Source: DASUSH01 sp963785155 | Lineage (GTDB): Bacteria > Actinomycetota > Thermoleophilia > Solirubrobacterales > 70-9 | Length of the DNA: 64,000 nt | Assembly (NCBI GenBank): GCA_963785155.1 | Contig: CAWAUB010000004.1 | Span: forward strand, 663,424-727,423 | Direction: 5' to 3' | Part shown: positions 43,450 through 52,504 of the stretch, piece by piece | How the letters are laid out: each line of letters begins with the position of its first letter | Position numbering within the stretch: position 1 is the stretch's first letter | Translations under genes and position numbers: made by a program | Notes under the pieces: generated by a model | Seen by the model: the letters and a program-made list of their open reading frames with translations, nothing else | What the model was told of the DNA's origin: nothing | Databases searched by the model: none

Positions 43450-43815
43450 ATGGCACTAGAAGCAAAGGAGCGCGAGGAATTCGTTCGCGCCTGGGGCACG
43501 ATCCTGATGAAGACCTGGGAGGACGACGACTTCAAGTCGCGGCTTCAGGACGATCCGAAGTCCGTCTTCGGCGAGAACGGGCTCCAGGTCCAGGACGATG
43601 CCGTGATCAGCCTCGAGACGCCGCCGGAGGACGCCGGCCCGGATCTCGAGCGCCAGATCGACCTGTACGAGGAGGGTCGCGAGAGCGGCAACTACACCTT
43701 CTACGTCCAGGAGTCGAGCCAGGTCCAGACCCAGGAGGTCTCGGAGTCCGAGCTCGAGGGCGTCGCTGCGGGCGCCTGTTCGTCGTCGATCATCTCCTGC
43801 TGCTGCTGCTGCTGA
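43450..43815 (+). CDS. NHLP-leader TOMM precursor peptide 2 (core CSSSIISCCCCC)
   Basis: A 121-residue paralogue of the preceding precursor. Its leader is also exactly 109 residues, from MALEAKEREEFVRAWGTIL to SELEGVAAGA. The core, residues 110-121, is CSSSIISCCCCC, with six Cys and four Ser. Both ends of the leader are nearly identical to peptide 1 while the middle has diverged, as expected when the ends bind the modifying enzymes and the protease. AAGGAGG stands 9 bases before the ATG, stronger than for peptide 1. The last five codons are TGC repeats. Modification sites are inferred, not shown. Confidence 0.88.
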   Translation: MALEAKEREEFVRAWGTILMKTWEDDDFKSRLQDDPKSVFGENGLQVQDDAVISLETPPEDAGPDLERQIDLYEEGRESGNYTFYVQESSQVQTQEVSESELEGVAAGACSSSIISCCCCC

Positions 43816-43832
43816 GATAGGTCGAACCCCTT

Positions 43833-43878
43833 CGCGGCCGTTCGGCCCAGCTCCTCAAATCTGGGTCGGGCGGCCGCG
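43833..43878 (+). promoter_or_regulatory. Intercistronic inverted repeat between precursor and cyclodehydratase genes
   Basis: CGCGGCCG (43833-43840) pairs with CGGCCGCG (43871-43878) over a 30-base loop, starting 17 bases after the stop of precursor 2. The start codon of the cyclodehydratase follows at 43888 with no clear ribosome site. It may lower expression of the enzymes relative to the precursors, by attenuation or by mRNA protection. Confidence 0.42.
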
Positions 43879-43887
43879 GGACTTTTC

Positions 43888-46173
43888 ATGATCGATAAAC
43901 CACGCCTGAAGGCGCACCTGAGCGCCCACACCGTCGGGAAGGACGAGCTCTTCCTGCTCGGCGACGACCGCCAGCACCTGCTGAAGAGCGAGGCCGCGGT
44001 CAGGCTCGCCCCGCTCCTCGACGGGACCCGCTCGGTCACCGAGATCGCGATGGAGCTCGGTGGCGAGTTCGCGATCGGCGACGTGATGGGCGCTGTGCAG
44101 GCGCTTCAGCGGGGTGGGCACCTTGCCGAGGGAAACCATGTACCGCCCGAGGCGGCCTGGTGGGAGGCCGCAGACCTCGATTCGCATGCCGCGGCGGAGC
44201 GCGTCGCGAAGGCCGACGTCCAGATCGTCGCGGTGGGAGAGGTGGAAAACGCCGCGGACGTCGCCGATGGGTTGCGAGCCGCGGGGCTCAGCTTGCCGGG
44301 CTCGATCACCCACGGCCCCGCCGACGGCGACATGTCGCTGATTGCAAGCGACGACACACTGCTCGTGTTCGCCGAGGACTACCTGTGCTCGACGCTCGGC
44401 ATCGTGAACGACGCGATGCTCGAGATGGAGAAGCCGTGGCTGCTCGCGAAGCCGGTCGGCGAGACGATCTGGCTCGGTCCCTGGTTCCGGCCGGGCGAGA
44501 CCGGCTGCTGGGCCTGCCTCCAGTTCCGGCTCGAGCGCAACCGCCACGTCGAGACCTACATCCGCCTGCGCGGCGGAGAGCGGCCACGGCGCCCGGCGGC
44601 GACTCCCCCAGGCGCGGCTCAGCTGGCCGCCGGGATGCTGGCCCGAGAGCTCGAGCAGATCGCGGCAACGGGCACCTCGATTTCGCTCGAGAGCAGGGTC
44701 GTGACGATGCGGCGTGACCTCGGGACGCTCGAGCACACCCTGATCCGGCGGCCGCAATGCCCTGTCTGCGGGGCCGGCTCTGAGGCCTACGGCGGTCCCG
44801 AGGTGAAGCTCTCGCCCGCGCCGAAGCGGTTGAAGGCCGGCGGCGCGTGGCGGACGATGACCGCGGAGCAGACGCTCGAGCGGCTCGAGAAGCACGTCAG
44901 CCCGATCACCGGGGCGGTCGCCTGGCTTTCCGACCTCTCGGAGCCCGGCGAGTCGGGGTTCACCTTTTGGGCCGGCCACTGGTTCCCGATCCTCTCCGCC
45001 GAGGGCGGCGCGGCGGTGCTGCGCCAGAACGTGCGCGGGCGCAGCGGCGGCAAGGGCCCGACCCGCGAGCAGGCGCGGGCGAGCGCGATCTGCGAGTCGC
45101 TCGAGCGCTTCAGCGGCTGCTTCTTCGGCGACGAGCAGCGCACCCGCGGTACCCGGACCGAGATGGCGGACCGGATGATGGACTTCGAACAGCTCGCGCA
45201 GTACTCCGAGAGCCAGTACGTCACGCGCGAGGAGTGGAACCGCAACCAGAACTCGGAGCTCCAGTTCGTCGGCGTCCCGCTGGCTCCCGATCGCGAGGTC
45301 GACTGGAGCGAGGCCTGGTCCCTGACCAATGGAGGGACGAGGCTCGTGCCTTCCGCCTACTGCTACTACGGCCATCCCGATATCGCCGACTTCTCGCAGT
45401 TCTTCTGCACCGGCGACTCGAACGGCCAGGGCGCGGGCAACACGCTCGAGGAGGCCGTCATCCAGGGGCTGATGGAGCTCGTGGAGCGCGACGGCGTGGC
45501 GATCTGGTGGTACAACAGCCTGCGGGTGCCGGAGGTCGACATCGACTCCTTCGCGAACCCGTGGCTCGACCAGATCAGGGCGGAGTACGCGGCGGTCGGC
45601 CGGAGGGTCTGGGCCCTCGACCTGACGACAGACGTCGGCATACCGGTCTTCGCCGCCGTGTCGTCTCGGACCGACTCGGAGAACGAGGACCTGATCTTCG
45701 GCCTCGGCTCCCACCTCGAGCCCGAACTGGCGATGGCCCGGGCGTTCTCCGAGATGAACCAGTTCCTGCCGGCGGCCCGCCGCGATCCCGAGACGGATGA
45801 GCTGATCATCTGGGACGACGCAGCGAAGGACTGGTGGAACAACTCGAGCCTCGAGAACGACCCCTACCTGCTGCCCGACCCGGAGGCCCCGGTCCGCCGG
45901 CTCGTGGATTTCCCCCAGCGCGGCAGCGACGACCTGGCGGGGGACATCCGCACCTGCGTCGACCTGATCGCCGACGTGGGGCTCGAGACGTTCGTGGTCG
46001 ACCAGAGCCGGCCGGACATCGAGCTGCGCGTGGTCAAGGTCCTCGTCCCCGGCCTGCGCCACTTCTGGCGCCGGCTCGCACCCGGCCGCCTCTACGACGT
46101 GCCGGTGAAGATGGGCCGGCTCGAGCGGCCGCTGGGCGAGAACGAGCTGAACCCGAAGAACATCTGGTTCTAG
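43888..46173 (+). CDS. Fused TOMM cyclodehydratase: leader-binding/E1-like domain plus YcaO
   Basis: 761 residues. Residues about 1-85 resemble the winged-helix RiPP recognition element that grips leader peptides. Residues 90-300 are the E1-like part with a zinc site of two CxxC pairs (Cys207/Cys210 in CWAC, Cys291/Cys294 in CPVC). Residues about 380-761 are the YcaO ATPase that phosphorylates the amide oxygen during cyclisation of Cys/Ser. ATP/Mg ligands are Glu403 and Glu406 (ICESLERF) and Gln514, Glu522, Glu530 and Glu533 in the NGQGAGNTLEEA to MELVERD stretch. The C-terminus is NPKNIWF, without the PxPxP end of many azoline-forming YcaO proteins. It acts on the two precursors upstream, in the cytosol. 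Confidence 0.92.
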   Translation: MIDKPRLKAHLSAHTVGKDELFLLGDDRQHLLKSEAAVRLAPLLDGTRSVTEIAMELGGEFAIGDVMGAVQALQRGGHLAEGNHVPPEAAWWEAADLDSHAAAERVAKADVQIVAVGEVENAADVADGLRAAGLSLPGSITHGPADGDMSLIASDDTLLVFAEDYLCSTLGIVNDAMLEMEKPWLLAKPVGETIWLGPWFRPGETGCWACLQFRLERNRHVETYIRLRGGERPRRPAATPPGAAQLAAGMLARELEQIAATGTSISLESRVVTMRRDLGTLEHTLIRRPQCPVCGAGSEAYGGPEVKLSPAPKRLKAGGAWRTMTAEQTLERLEKHVSPITGAVAWLSDLSEPGESGFTFWAGHWFPILSAEGGAAVLRQNVRGRSGGKGPTREQARASAICESLERFSGCFFGDEQRTRGTRTEMADRMMDFEQLAQYSESQYVTREEWNRNQNSELQFVGVPLAPDREVDWSEAWSLTNGGTRLVPSAYCYYGHPDIADFSQFFCTGDSNGQGAGNTLEEAVIQGLMELVERDGVAIWWYNSLRVPEVDIDSFANPWLDQIRAEYAAVGRRVWALDLTTDVGIPVFAAVSSRTDSENEDLIFGLGSHLEPELAMARAFSEMNQFLPAARRDPETDELIIWDDAAKDWWNNSSLENDPYLLPDPEAPVRRLVDFPQRGSDDLAGDIRTCVDLIADVGLETFVVDQSRPDIELRVVKVLVPGLRHFWRRLAPGRLYDVPVKMGRLERPLGENELNPKNIWF

Positions 46174-46177
46174 ACCC

Positions 46178-47599
46178 GTGGCCGCCGGGCATATGTTGAG
46201 GCTGCGGCGGGGCGCGGAGCTCGTCGACGGCGGTACCGCGCTCACCTTCGGCTTCGCCCGCCTCGGCCTGAAGGAACCCGACGAGTTCACCCGCTCGGCA
46301 CTCGAAGCACTCGCCGGCGACGGCCTCGACGCCGAGGGGCTCGCGGGCAGCCCCGCGCTCGGGATGCTCGTCCACCAGCTCGAATCGGCGGGGTGGATCG
46401 CCCGCACCGTTCGCGCCGGCGATCGCGAGATCGCGACCCTCGAACCGCTTGGCTTCGCGGACGTCCTCGTCCGGCGCGGGCTCGAGTCGGACCTGCCGCT
46501 GAAGGCCTCGCGGTTCGCGATCGTGCACACGGTCGACGGGGTGCCGACGATCGAATCGGGGCACGTGAAGTCGAGGGTGGCGCTGCAAGAGGCGCGCCTG
46601 GCGGCGCTGGTCGCGCGCCTCGCCGATCCCGCCGCGCGCGACGAGCTCGACGCCGCCGACTACGGCCTCGAGCCGGATGAGCTCGACGCGGCGATCCGCC
46701 TGCTGATCCAGGCCGGAGTCGTGGTCCGGGCCGGCGACGAGGACCCGGAGAGCGGCGAGCAGGCGCTCGCGCAGTGGGACGCCGTCGACCTGCTCTTCCA
46801 CGCGCGGACCCGGCTCGGGCGGCGCGGGGACGGATACGGCGGCACCTACCCGTTCAAGGACCGGTTCCCGGACGTGCCCGCCATCCGCGAGCAGCCCGCC
46901 GAGGCGCTCGAGCTGCCGAAGCCCGACCTGGACGCGGCGACGGCCGCCGACCCACCGTTCACGTCGGTCCTCGAGCGGCGCCAGTCGGTGCGCGAGCACG
47001 ACGACACGGCGCCGATCGACATCGCGCGGCTCGGCGAGTTCCTCTTCCGCTCCTCCCGCGTACGGCACACCGTCGACTCGCCGGAGCACGGGACCTTCGC
47101 GCTGCGCCCTTATCCGAACGGCGGCGCGCTGTACGAACTCGAGGTCTATCCGCTGGTCCGGCTGTGCGAAGGGGTGCCGGCCGGCCTCCACCGCTACGAC
47201 CCGGTGGGGCACGCGCTCGTCCCGATCTCCGAGCCGACCGCGTACAGCGAAGGCCTGCTTCAGCACGCCCGGGTCGCGGCGCTGATGGAGGCCCCGCCGC
47301 AGGTCCTCCTGGTCATCGCCGCGCGCTTCGGCCGGGTGAGCTGGAAGTACGAGGCGATGCCCTACGCGCTCACGCTCAAGCACGTCGGCGTCCTCTACCA
47401 GACGCTCTACCTCGTCGCGACCGCGATGGGGCTCGCGCCGTGCGGCCTGGGCGGCGGCGACTCGGACCTCTTCGCGAAGGCCGCCGGGACCGAGTACGAG
47501 GCCGAGACGAGCGTCGGCGAGTTCATCCTCGGCAGCCGCCCGGCCGGGAGTACCGGCCCGGGGATCGCCGAGGTCGCCGAGCCGATCCCGAAGTACTGA
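46178..47599 (+). CDS. SagB-type azoline dehydrogenase (FMN nitroreductase fold)
   Basis: 473 residues. Oxidises azoline rings to thiazoles/oxazoles with FMN. The C-terminal half (about 255-473) is the nitroreductase-like domain: LERRQSVREHDDTAPIDIA, LRPYPNGGALYELEVYPLV, KYEAMPYALTLKHVGVLYQT, MGLAPCGLGGGDSDLFAKA and GEFILGSRPAG. These match SagB/McbC-type dehydrogenases. The N-terminal about 100 residues again look like a winged-helix leader-recognition unit. GTG 46178 lies 4 bases after the cyclodehydratase stop; ATG 46193 is an alternative. Presence of this enzyme implies aromatised heterocycles in the product. Confidence 0.9.
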   Translation: MAAGHMLRLRRGAELVDGGTALTFGFARLGLKEPDEFTRSALEALAGDGLDAEGLAGSPALGMLVHQLESAGWIARTVRAGDREIATLEPLGFADVLVRRGLESDLPLKASRFAIVHTVDGVPTIESGHVKSRVALQEARLAALVARLADPAARDELDAADYGLEPDELDAAIRLLIQAGVVVRAGDEDPESGEQALAQWDAVDLLFHARTRLGRRGDGYGGTYPFKDRFPDVPAIREQPAEALELPKPDLDAATAADPPFTSVLERRQSVREHDDTAPIDIARLGEFLFRSSRVRHTVDSPEHGTFALRPYPNGGALYELEVYPLVRLCEGVPAGLHRYDPVGHALVPISEPTAYSEGLLQHARVAALMEAPPQVLLVIAARFGRVSWKYEAMPYALTLKHVGVLYQTLYLVATAMGLAPCGLGGGDSDLFAKAAGTEYEAETSVGEFILGSRPAGSTGPGIAEVAEPIPKY

Positions 47600-47618
47600 C
47601 CCGCGTAACCTGCGGCCC

Positions 47619-48008
47619 ATGTCTGAGAACGCGACGATCTATCCCAACCTTCTCTATTCGGACGCGCCTGCTGCGATGGAATGGCTCGAAGGCACCCTCG
47701 GCTTCGAGCGCCTGCAGGACCACCGCGACGACGACGGCGCCGTGATGCACGCGGAGCTCGGCCTGGCCGGCGCGATCGTGATGTTGGGCAGTGCCGGGAA
47801 GGGCCGCGAGCCGTTCAAGAGCCTCCCCGCCGGCGGTTCCCTCGTCTACATCGCCGTCGACGACGTCGACGACCTGTACGCGCGCGCCAGCGAGGCCGGC
47901 GCCGAGATCGCCCTCGAGCTGACCGAGACCGACTACGGCTCCCGCGACTTCACCGCCCGCGACCCTGAGGGCAACCTCTGGGCGTTCGGGACCTACCGGC
48001 CGGAGTAA
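47619..48008 (+). CDS. VOC-superfamily (glyoxalase/bleomycin-resistance-like) protein
   Basis: 129 residues, two beta-alpha-beta-beta-beta modules. Start ATG 47619 (MSENATIYPNLLYSDAPAAM). The closing TDYGSRDFTARDPEGNLWAF is the typical C-terminal VOC signature with a metal-ligand-like Glu/Asp region. It lies 19 bases after the dehydrogenase gene on the same strand, so it is probably in the same transcript. Relatives include antibiotic-binding resistance proteins; a role in binding or tolerating the peptide product is a guess. Confidence 0.84.
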   Translation: MSENATIYPNLLYSDAPAAMEWLEGTLGFERLQDHRDDDGAVMHAELGLAGAIVMLGSAGKGREPFKSLPAGGSLVYIAVDDVDDLYARASEAGAEIALELTETDYGSRDFTARDPEGNLWAFGTYRPE

Positions 48009-48011
48009 GAG

Positions 48012-49562
48012 CTAGAGGACCTGCACCGTCGGGTCGCCGTCGGCGACTCGGAATGACTTCAGCGTCGACGCCTTGCTGCCCTCGGTGAGCGCGTCCACGG
48101 CCTTGAAATCGCAGGTGAGGTCCTTCTTCGTCGCCGTGACCACGGCGTAGCCGCGGGCGTCGAATTCGACGTACTTGATGTGCGGGTCGTTGGGCTCGGC
48201 GAGCGGGTAGAGCGAGGAGCTCGGCACGCCCAGGAACTCGGGCAGCCCGAGCGACGTCGTGGAGCCGCCGACCAACTCGACGCCGGCGGGCTGGCCGTCA
48301 TCACGCCCGGTCGTCGTCATGTTGCCGGCGATGAACGTGTGGATGTCCCCGGTGAGCGCGACCAGGTTGTCGACCCCGGAGGCGATGAAGCCCTCGAGGA
48401 TCTCCTGGCGCTCGGCCGCGTAGCCGTCCCAGGCGTCGACCAGCGCCGGGGAGCCCTTCGGCAAATCGAGGCTCATCAGCATCACCTCGGAGCCCCAGAG
48501 CTTCCAGTTCGCCTTCGAGTTAGCCACCGCCTTGGTGAACCAGGCCTTCTGCTCGGCGCCGAGCAGCGTGCGCCCGGGGTCATCGGCCTCGGGACAGGGC
48601 TCGAGGATCGCGTCGTCGCAAGGCTGAATGTCGCGGTACTGGCGCTGGTCGGTGAAGAAGAGCTCCGCCGCGCTGCCGAGCTTGGCCGAGCCGTAGATCC
48701 GGGTCGGGTCGTCCTTCACCTGGATCTTTGGCATCGCCTCGAAGTAGGCCTTGTAGGCATTCGCGCGCCGCTCCTCGAAGGGGACCCGGCGGGCGTCGCC
48801 GCCGTTGTCGAGGTCCTGGTCGCCGGCGTAGTTGTCCTCGACCTCGTGGTCGTCCCAGATCATCACGAACGGATGGGCCGCGTGCAGGTCCTGGAGGTCC
48901 TTGTCGCTCTGGTAGAGGTGGTACTTCTCGCGGTACTCGTCGAGCGTCTGCACGTCACCGTCGCCGTTGACGCCGGTGGTGTCGGTCCGGGGGCCCTCGT
49001 ACGTGCCCTTCTCGTAGATGTAGTCGCCGAGGCAGATGACGAGGTCGATGTCCTTCTCCTTCGCCAGCGCGGCCTGGGCGTTGAAGAACCCGGCGTTGTA
49101 GTTCTGGCAGGAGAAGTAGCCGATCCTGATCGTCTCCTTCGAGTCGGCCGGCGGCGCGGTGCGGAACCGGCCAACCCTGCTCTCCTCGCCCCCGGTAAAG
49201 AAGCGGTAGAAGTACTCCTCGCCGGCCTTCAGCCCCTTGATCCGGTGATGGACGGTGAAGTCGCGGCCCTTTTCGGCGCTCACCGACGCCGACTCGACCA
49301 CCTTGCGGAACTTCTCGTCGGTCGCGACCTCGACCTTCAGCTTCGAGCTGCCGTCGAGCTCGGAGAGCCGGGTCCAGACCGTGATCGCCTTCGGCGAGGG
49401 GAAGCCCGAGGCGACGCCGTGCGCGAACTTGCCGCCCTTGGCGAAGGGAACGCGCTTCGCCCGCGCCATCGCCGCGTAATTGATCGGACCGGCGAGCGTG
49501 ATCCCCGCAGCTGCGCCGGCAACGAGGAACTCCCTCCGGCGAAGTCCGTTTCGCTCGGTCAC
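48012..49562 (-). CDS. phoD: PhoD-family alkaline phosphatase/phosphodiesterase with TAT signal
   Basis: 516 residues from GTG 49562. The N-terminus NGLRRREFLVAGAAAGITL is a twin-arginine signal. An N-terminal fibronectin-like domain (AVTVW-type: KAITVWTRLSELDG) precedes the PhoD catalytic domain. Metal-binding segments: IGYFSCQNYNAGFFNA, LVICLGDYIYEKG, MIWDDHEVEDNYAGD and LTGDIHTFIAGN. PhoD enzymes are secreted calcium/iron phosphodiesterases that release phosphate or degrade teichoic acid. An open frame continues to TTG 49580. It stands between the peptide synthesis and export genes, in the direction of the exporters, but no functional tie is evident. Confidence 0.9.
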   Translation of the reverse strand: MTERNGLRRREFLVAGAAAGITLAGPINYAAMARAKRVPFAKGGKFAHGVASGFPSPKAITVWTRLSELDGSSKLKVEVATDEKFRKVVESASVSAEKGRDFTVHHRIKGLKAGEEYFYRFFTGGEESRVGRFRTAPPADSKETIRIGYFSCQNYNAGFFNAQAALAKEKDIDLVICLGDYIYEKGTYEGPRTDTTGVNGDGDVQTLDEYREKYHLYQSDKDLQDLHAAHPFVMIWDDHEVEDNYAGDQDLDNGGDARRVPFEERRANAYKAYFEAMPKIQVKDDPTRIYGSAKLGSAAELFFTDQRQYRDIQPCDDAILEPCPEADDPGRTLLGAEQKAWFTKAVANSKANWKLWGSEVMLMSLDLPKGSPALVDAWDGYAAERQEILEGFIASGVDNLVALTGDIHTFIAGNMTTTGRDDGQPAGVELVGGSTTSLGLPEFLGVPSSSLYPLAEPNDPHIKYVEFDARGYAVVTATKKDLTCDFKAVDALTEGSKASTLKSFRVADGDPTVQVL

Positions 49563-49595
49563 TCGATGGCAGCGTATCAACCGTTGATAACAGGC

Positions 49596-52493
49596 CTAAG
49601 CCAGCTGTCGCTGGGCGAGGCGGCGGAAGACGCCGTCGATCTCCATCAGCTCGTCGTAGGTGCCGGTCTCGGCGATCCTGCCGTCGCGCATGACGATGAT
49701 CCGGTCGGCGTCGCGGATGGTGGTGAGGCGGTGGGCGACGACGACCCGGGTCGCGTTCATGCGGCGCATCGACTCGATCACCTGCTGCTGGGAGACGTTG
49801 TCGAGGGCGCTCGTCGCCTCGTCGAGGAAGATGATCCGCGGCTTCGAGACGAGCGCGCGAGCGATCGCGATCCGCTGGCGCTGGCCGCCGGAGAGGGTGC
49901 CCGCGCCCTCGGAGAGGACGGTGAACATCCCCATCGGCATGCCGGCGATGTCCTCGTCCATGCCGACGGCCTCGATCGCCTCCCAGGCGTCGTCCGCCGT
50001 GTAGACGCCGGAGCCGACGACGTTGGAGAGGATGTCGCCGGCGAACAGGGCCGAGTCCTGCATGACGACGCCGCACTGGCGGCGCACCGCCGAGACGTCC
50101 AGGTCGCTCAGGTCCTGCTCGTCGTAGATGACGGCGCCGACGTTCGGTGACTCGAATCCGAGCATCAGTCGCATCACCGTCGACTTGCCCGATCCCGAGG
50201 GGCCGACGATCGCGACGAACTCGCCCGGGCTGACGCTGAAGGAGACATCTTCGAGGACCGCCGGGCCGCCCTCGTCGTAGGAGAAGTCGATCCCCGAGAG
50301 CTCGAGAGCGCCGGTGAGCTCACCGGGGTCGGAGAGCTGGTCGGAAACCTCCGGAACCTCTCGGAGGATCGGGGACATCCCCTCCAGGAGCGGCACGACC
50401 GGCAGCGAGTTGACCGCGGTGACGACGACCAGCAGCACCGCGGCAAAGCCCTGGCCGAAGGCGACGCTGAAGACGAAGAAGGTGGACTGCGGGACCTCGA
50501 TCAGCTCGCCGATCGCGAAGAAGACGACCGTGTACGAGATGAGCATGAAGGCGGCGGCGAACGCCGCGATCCGGTTCTGGATGTGCCGCGCCGCGTAGGT
50601 GAACTCGCGGCTGCGGGCGAAGGCGTCGGTCCACCAGGCGAAGGCTCGCTCCTCGGCGGCGGCGGAGCGCAGCTTGCCGACATGGCCGATCAGCTGGAAC
50701 GCCCGTGAGTTGAGCTCGCGCTGATGGTTGAACGACTCGCGCTGAAGGTGCAACGACCTCCGGCCGGCGATGACGCAGACGGACGCGACCAACACAAGGA
50801 GCAGCAGGGTGATGATGCCGAGCTGGACGTCGTAGACGCAGATCAGGGCGATGTTCGCGATCGCGGTTACCGCCGCCACCGCCATCTTGATCCCGAGGTT
50901 CCCGATCAGCTCCTGGACATGGGCGAGAGCAAGCGCGCGGGTCGCGAGATCGCCGGTCGAGTAGCGGCGGAAGAACGCGGGCGAGAGTCGCATCACCCGG
51001 CCCCAGATTCCCTCCTGGATCTGCGCCTGCGTCCGGCCCTCCACCCGCAGCGCGGCCAGGTTCATGACCGAGGCGAGGAGCAGGGCGATGAACGCGACCC
51101 CGAGGAGGCCCAGGCAGATCTGGGTGATCAGGTCGTCCTGCGCGTCCGGGATCAGCGTGCCGAGGATCTCGCCGCTGGCGATGGGAACGAGCAGGCCCAG
51201 GCCCGCCACGACGAACGCGGCCACGATGAAGACGATGAGGTCGCGGCGTGTCCCATGGGCACCGAAGCGGATCAGGTCGATCCCGCTCAGCCGGCGATCG
51301 GGCAGCTGCCGGTAGAGGCTGCGGGCATGCGGTTGGAGGCGGGCGGCGACGCCGGCGTCGACGCGGACCGACTCGTTCGTGACGGGATCGCGAAGCTGGT
51401 AGCCGAAGGCGGTGCGCACCAGCGCCACCGCCCGGCCTCTTCCCTCCGGGGCAATGCCATTTGACTCGCCCTCTTCCTCCTCACCCCGCAGGAAGGCGAC
51501 CATCGGCCCGGCGTCCTCCTTCCACCACTGGCCACGCAGAGTCACCTCGCGCGAGTACAGGCCGGAGGCGCGGACGATCTCGACCAGCTCGTCGACCCGC
51601 GGCGCGAGCCGCGCCGAGGGTGGCGGACGCCTGGCCTCGACCCCGAGATCGTTGGTGACGATGCGCACCGCGGCGAGGAGCGGGTCCCGCGATGCCCGGC
51701 CCACCCGGCGCTGGTCGAGCGGGTTCATCAGGTCGGCGAACTCGGTCTCGGTCTCGGCCTTCAGCTCGGCGTCGCGGCTGGCGCGAAGCGCCATCTGTTC
51801 GAGCTCCGCCTCCTCCTCCTGGGCGATGCCGACGCTGAGCGCTCGCACGGCCTGCTTCGAGACGCGCTCCTCCCAGTGCGTCCAGAACTCACCGGCCTCC
51901 ACGAGCTGGGCGGTCGAGTAGCCGCGCAGGGACAGCTCGCCCTCCGCGATCAGCCAATCGCCCTCGCCGACGGGAGCCGTCTCCCCCGCCTTGAGGCGGC
52001 GGCTGCCGGCCCGTCCGCGCAACCGGACCCCGGGCCCACTGACCCAGAGGATGTCCCCGACGGGCCGCACCGCTTCGCCGTCGGTCAGCTGGACCTCCTC
52101 GCCGGCCTCGATCGGGGTGAATTCGCGTGGGGGCAGCTCCGCGCCGCCCAAACGTTCCAGCACCGGTCGCAGCCAGCTCTCGACGGCCTCGGCGGCAGCT
52201 GCGGGATCGGCCTCGGCGATACGGCGGAGCTCGCCGCGGTCGATCCGCTCGACCCTGGCCCCCGGCGCCGGTCGGATCACGGTCGTGAACCGGTCTGGCT
52301 CGAGTCCGGGGATCAGCGTCCCGGCGCCGGCCGAGCTGAGCGGCCGCCAGCGGCCCTCCTCGTCGCCCTCGTCTCCCTTGACAGCCATGAACACGTCGGC
52401 GTGGCCCTCGGCGACGTACCACCAACGATCGACATCGTCGGCGGCGATCGTCGCCGCCTCGACGTGCGTGCCGGCTGTTCCGAGGTCGAGCAT
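49596..52493 (-). CDS. NHLM-type ABC transporter (permease-ATPase) with long N-terminal domain
   Basis: 965 residues from ATG 52493. Residues 1-about 380 are a large N-terminal region typical of the second transporter of NHLM systems (WYVAEGHADVFMAVKG, EFWTHWEERVSK, QGLGV-type segments), with a cyclic-nucleotide-binding-like beta fold at the start. Six membrane helices follow (about 400-690), then the ATPase: Walker A GPSGSGKSTVMR, signature LSGGQRQRIAIARAL, Walker B IIFLDEATSALD and H-loop VVVAHRLTT. The much longer open frame reaching 54200 is run-on through the neighbouring gene. Works with the C39 transporter and HlyD-type adaptor to export the mature peptide. Confidence 0.9.
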   Translation of the reverse strand: MLDLGTAGTHVEAATIAADDVDRWWYVAEGHADVFMAVKGDEGDEEGRWRPLSSAGAGTLIPGLEPDRFTTVIRPAPGARVERIDRGELRRIAEADPAAAAEAVESWLRPVLERLGGAELPPREFTPIEAGEEVQLTDGEAVRPVGDILWVSGPGVRLRGRAGSRRLKAGETAPVGEGDWLIAEGELSLRGYSTAQLVEAGEFWTHWEERVSKQAVRALSVGIAQEEEAELEQMALRASRDAELKAETETEFADLMNPLDQRRVGRASRDPLLAAVRIVTNDLGVEARRPPPSARLAPRVDELVEIVRASGLYSREVTLRGQWWKEDAGPMVAFLRGEEEEGESNGIAPEGRGRAVALVRTAFGYQLRDPVTNESVRVDAGVAARLQPHARSLYRQLPDRRLSGIDLIRFGAHGTRRDLIVFIVAAFVVAGLGLLVPIASGEILGTLIPDAQDDLITQICLGLLGVAFIALLLASVMNLAALRVEGRTQAQIQEGIWGRVMRLSPAFFRRYSTGDLATRALALAHVQELIGNLGIKMAVAAVTAIANIALICVYDVQLGIITLLLLVLVASVCVIAGRRSLHLQRESFNHQRELNSRAFQLIGHVGKLRSAAAEERAFAWWTDAFARSREFTYAARHIQNRIAAFAAAFMLISYTVVFFAIGELIEVPQSTFFVFSVAFGQGFAAVLLVVVTAVNSLPVVPLLEGMSPILREVPEVSDQLSDPGELTGALELSGIDFSYDEGGPAVLEDVSFSVSPGEFVAIVGPSGSGKSTVMRLMLGFESPNVGAVIYDEQDLSDLDVSAVRRQCGVVMQDSALFAGDILSNVVGSGVYTADDAWEAIEAVGMDEDIAGMPMGMFTVLSEGAGTLSGGQRQRIAIARALVSKPRIIFLDEATSALDNVSQQQVIESMRRMNATRVVVAHRLTTIRDADRIIVMRDGRIAETGTYDELMEIDGVFRRLAQRQLA

Positions 52494-52504
52494 CGGCGGC
52501 GCCC

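Noticed and set aside
43855..46530. Minus-strand open frame of 891 codons opposite the cyclodehydratase
   Set aside because: It is the antisense of a well-supported gene, lacks motifs and has the low-complexity look of mirrored GC-rich codons.
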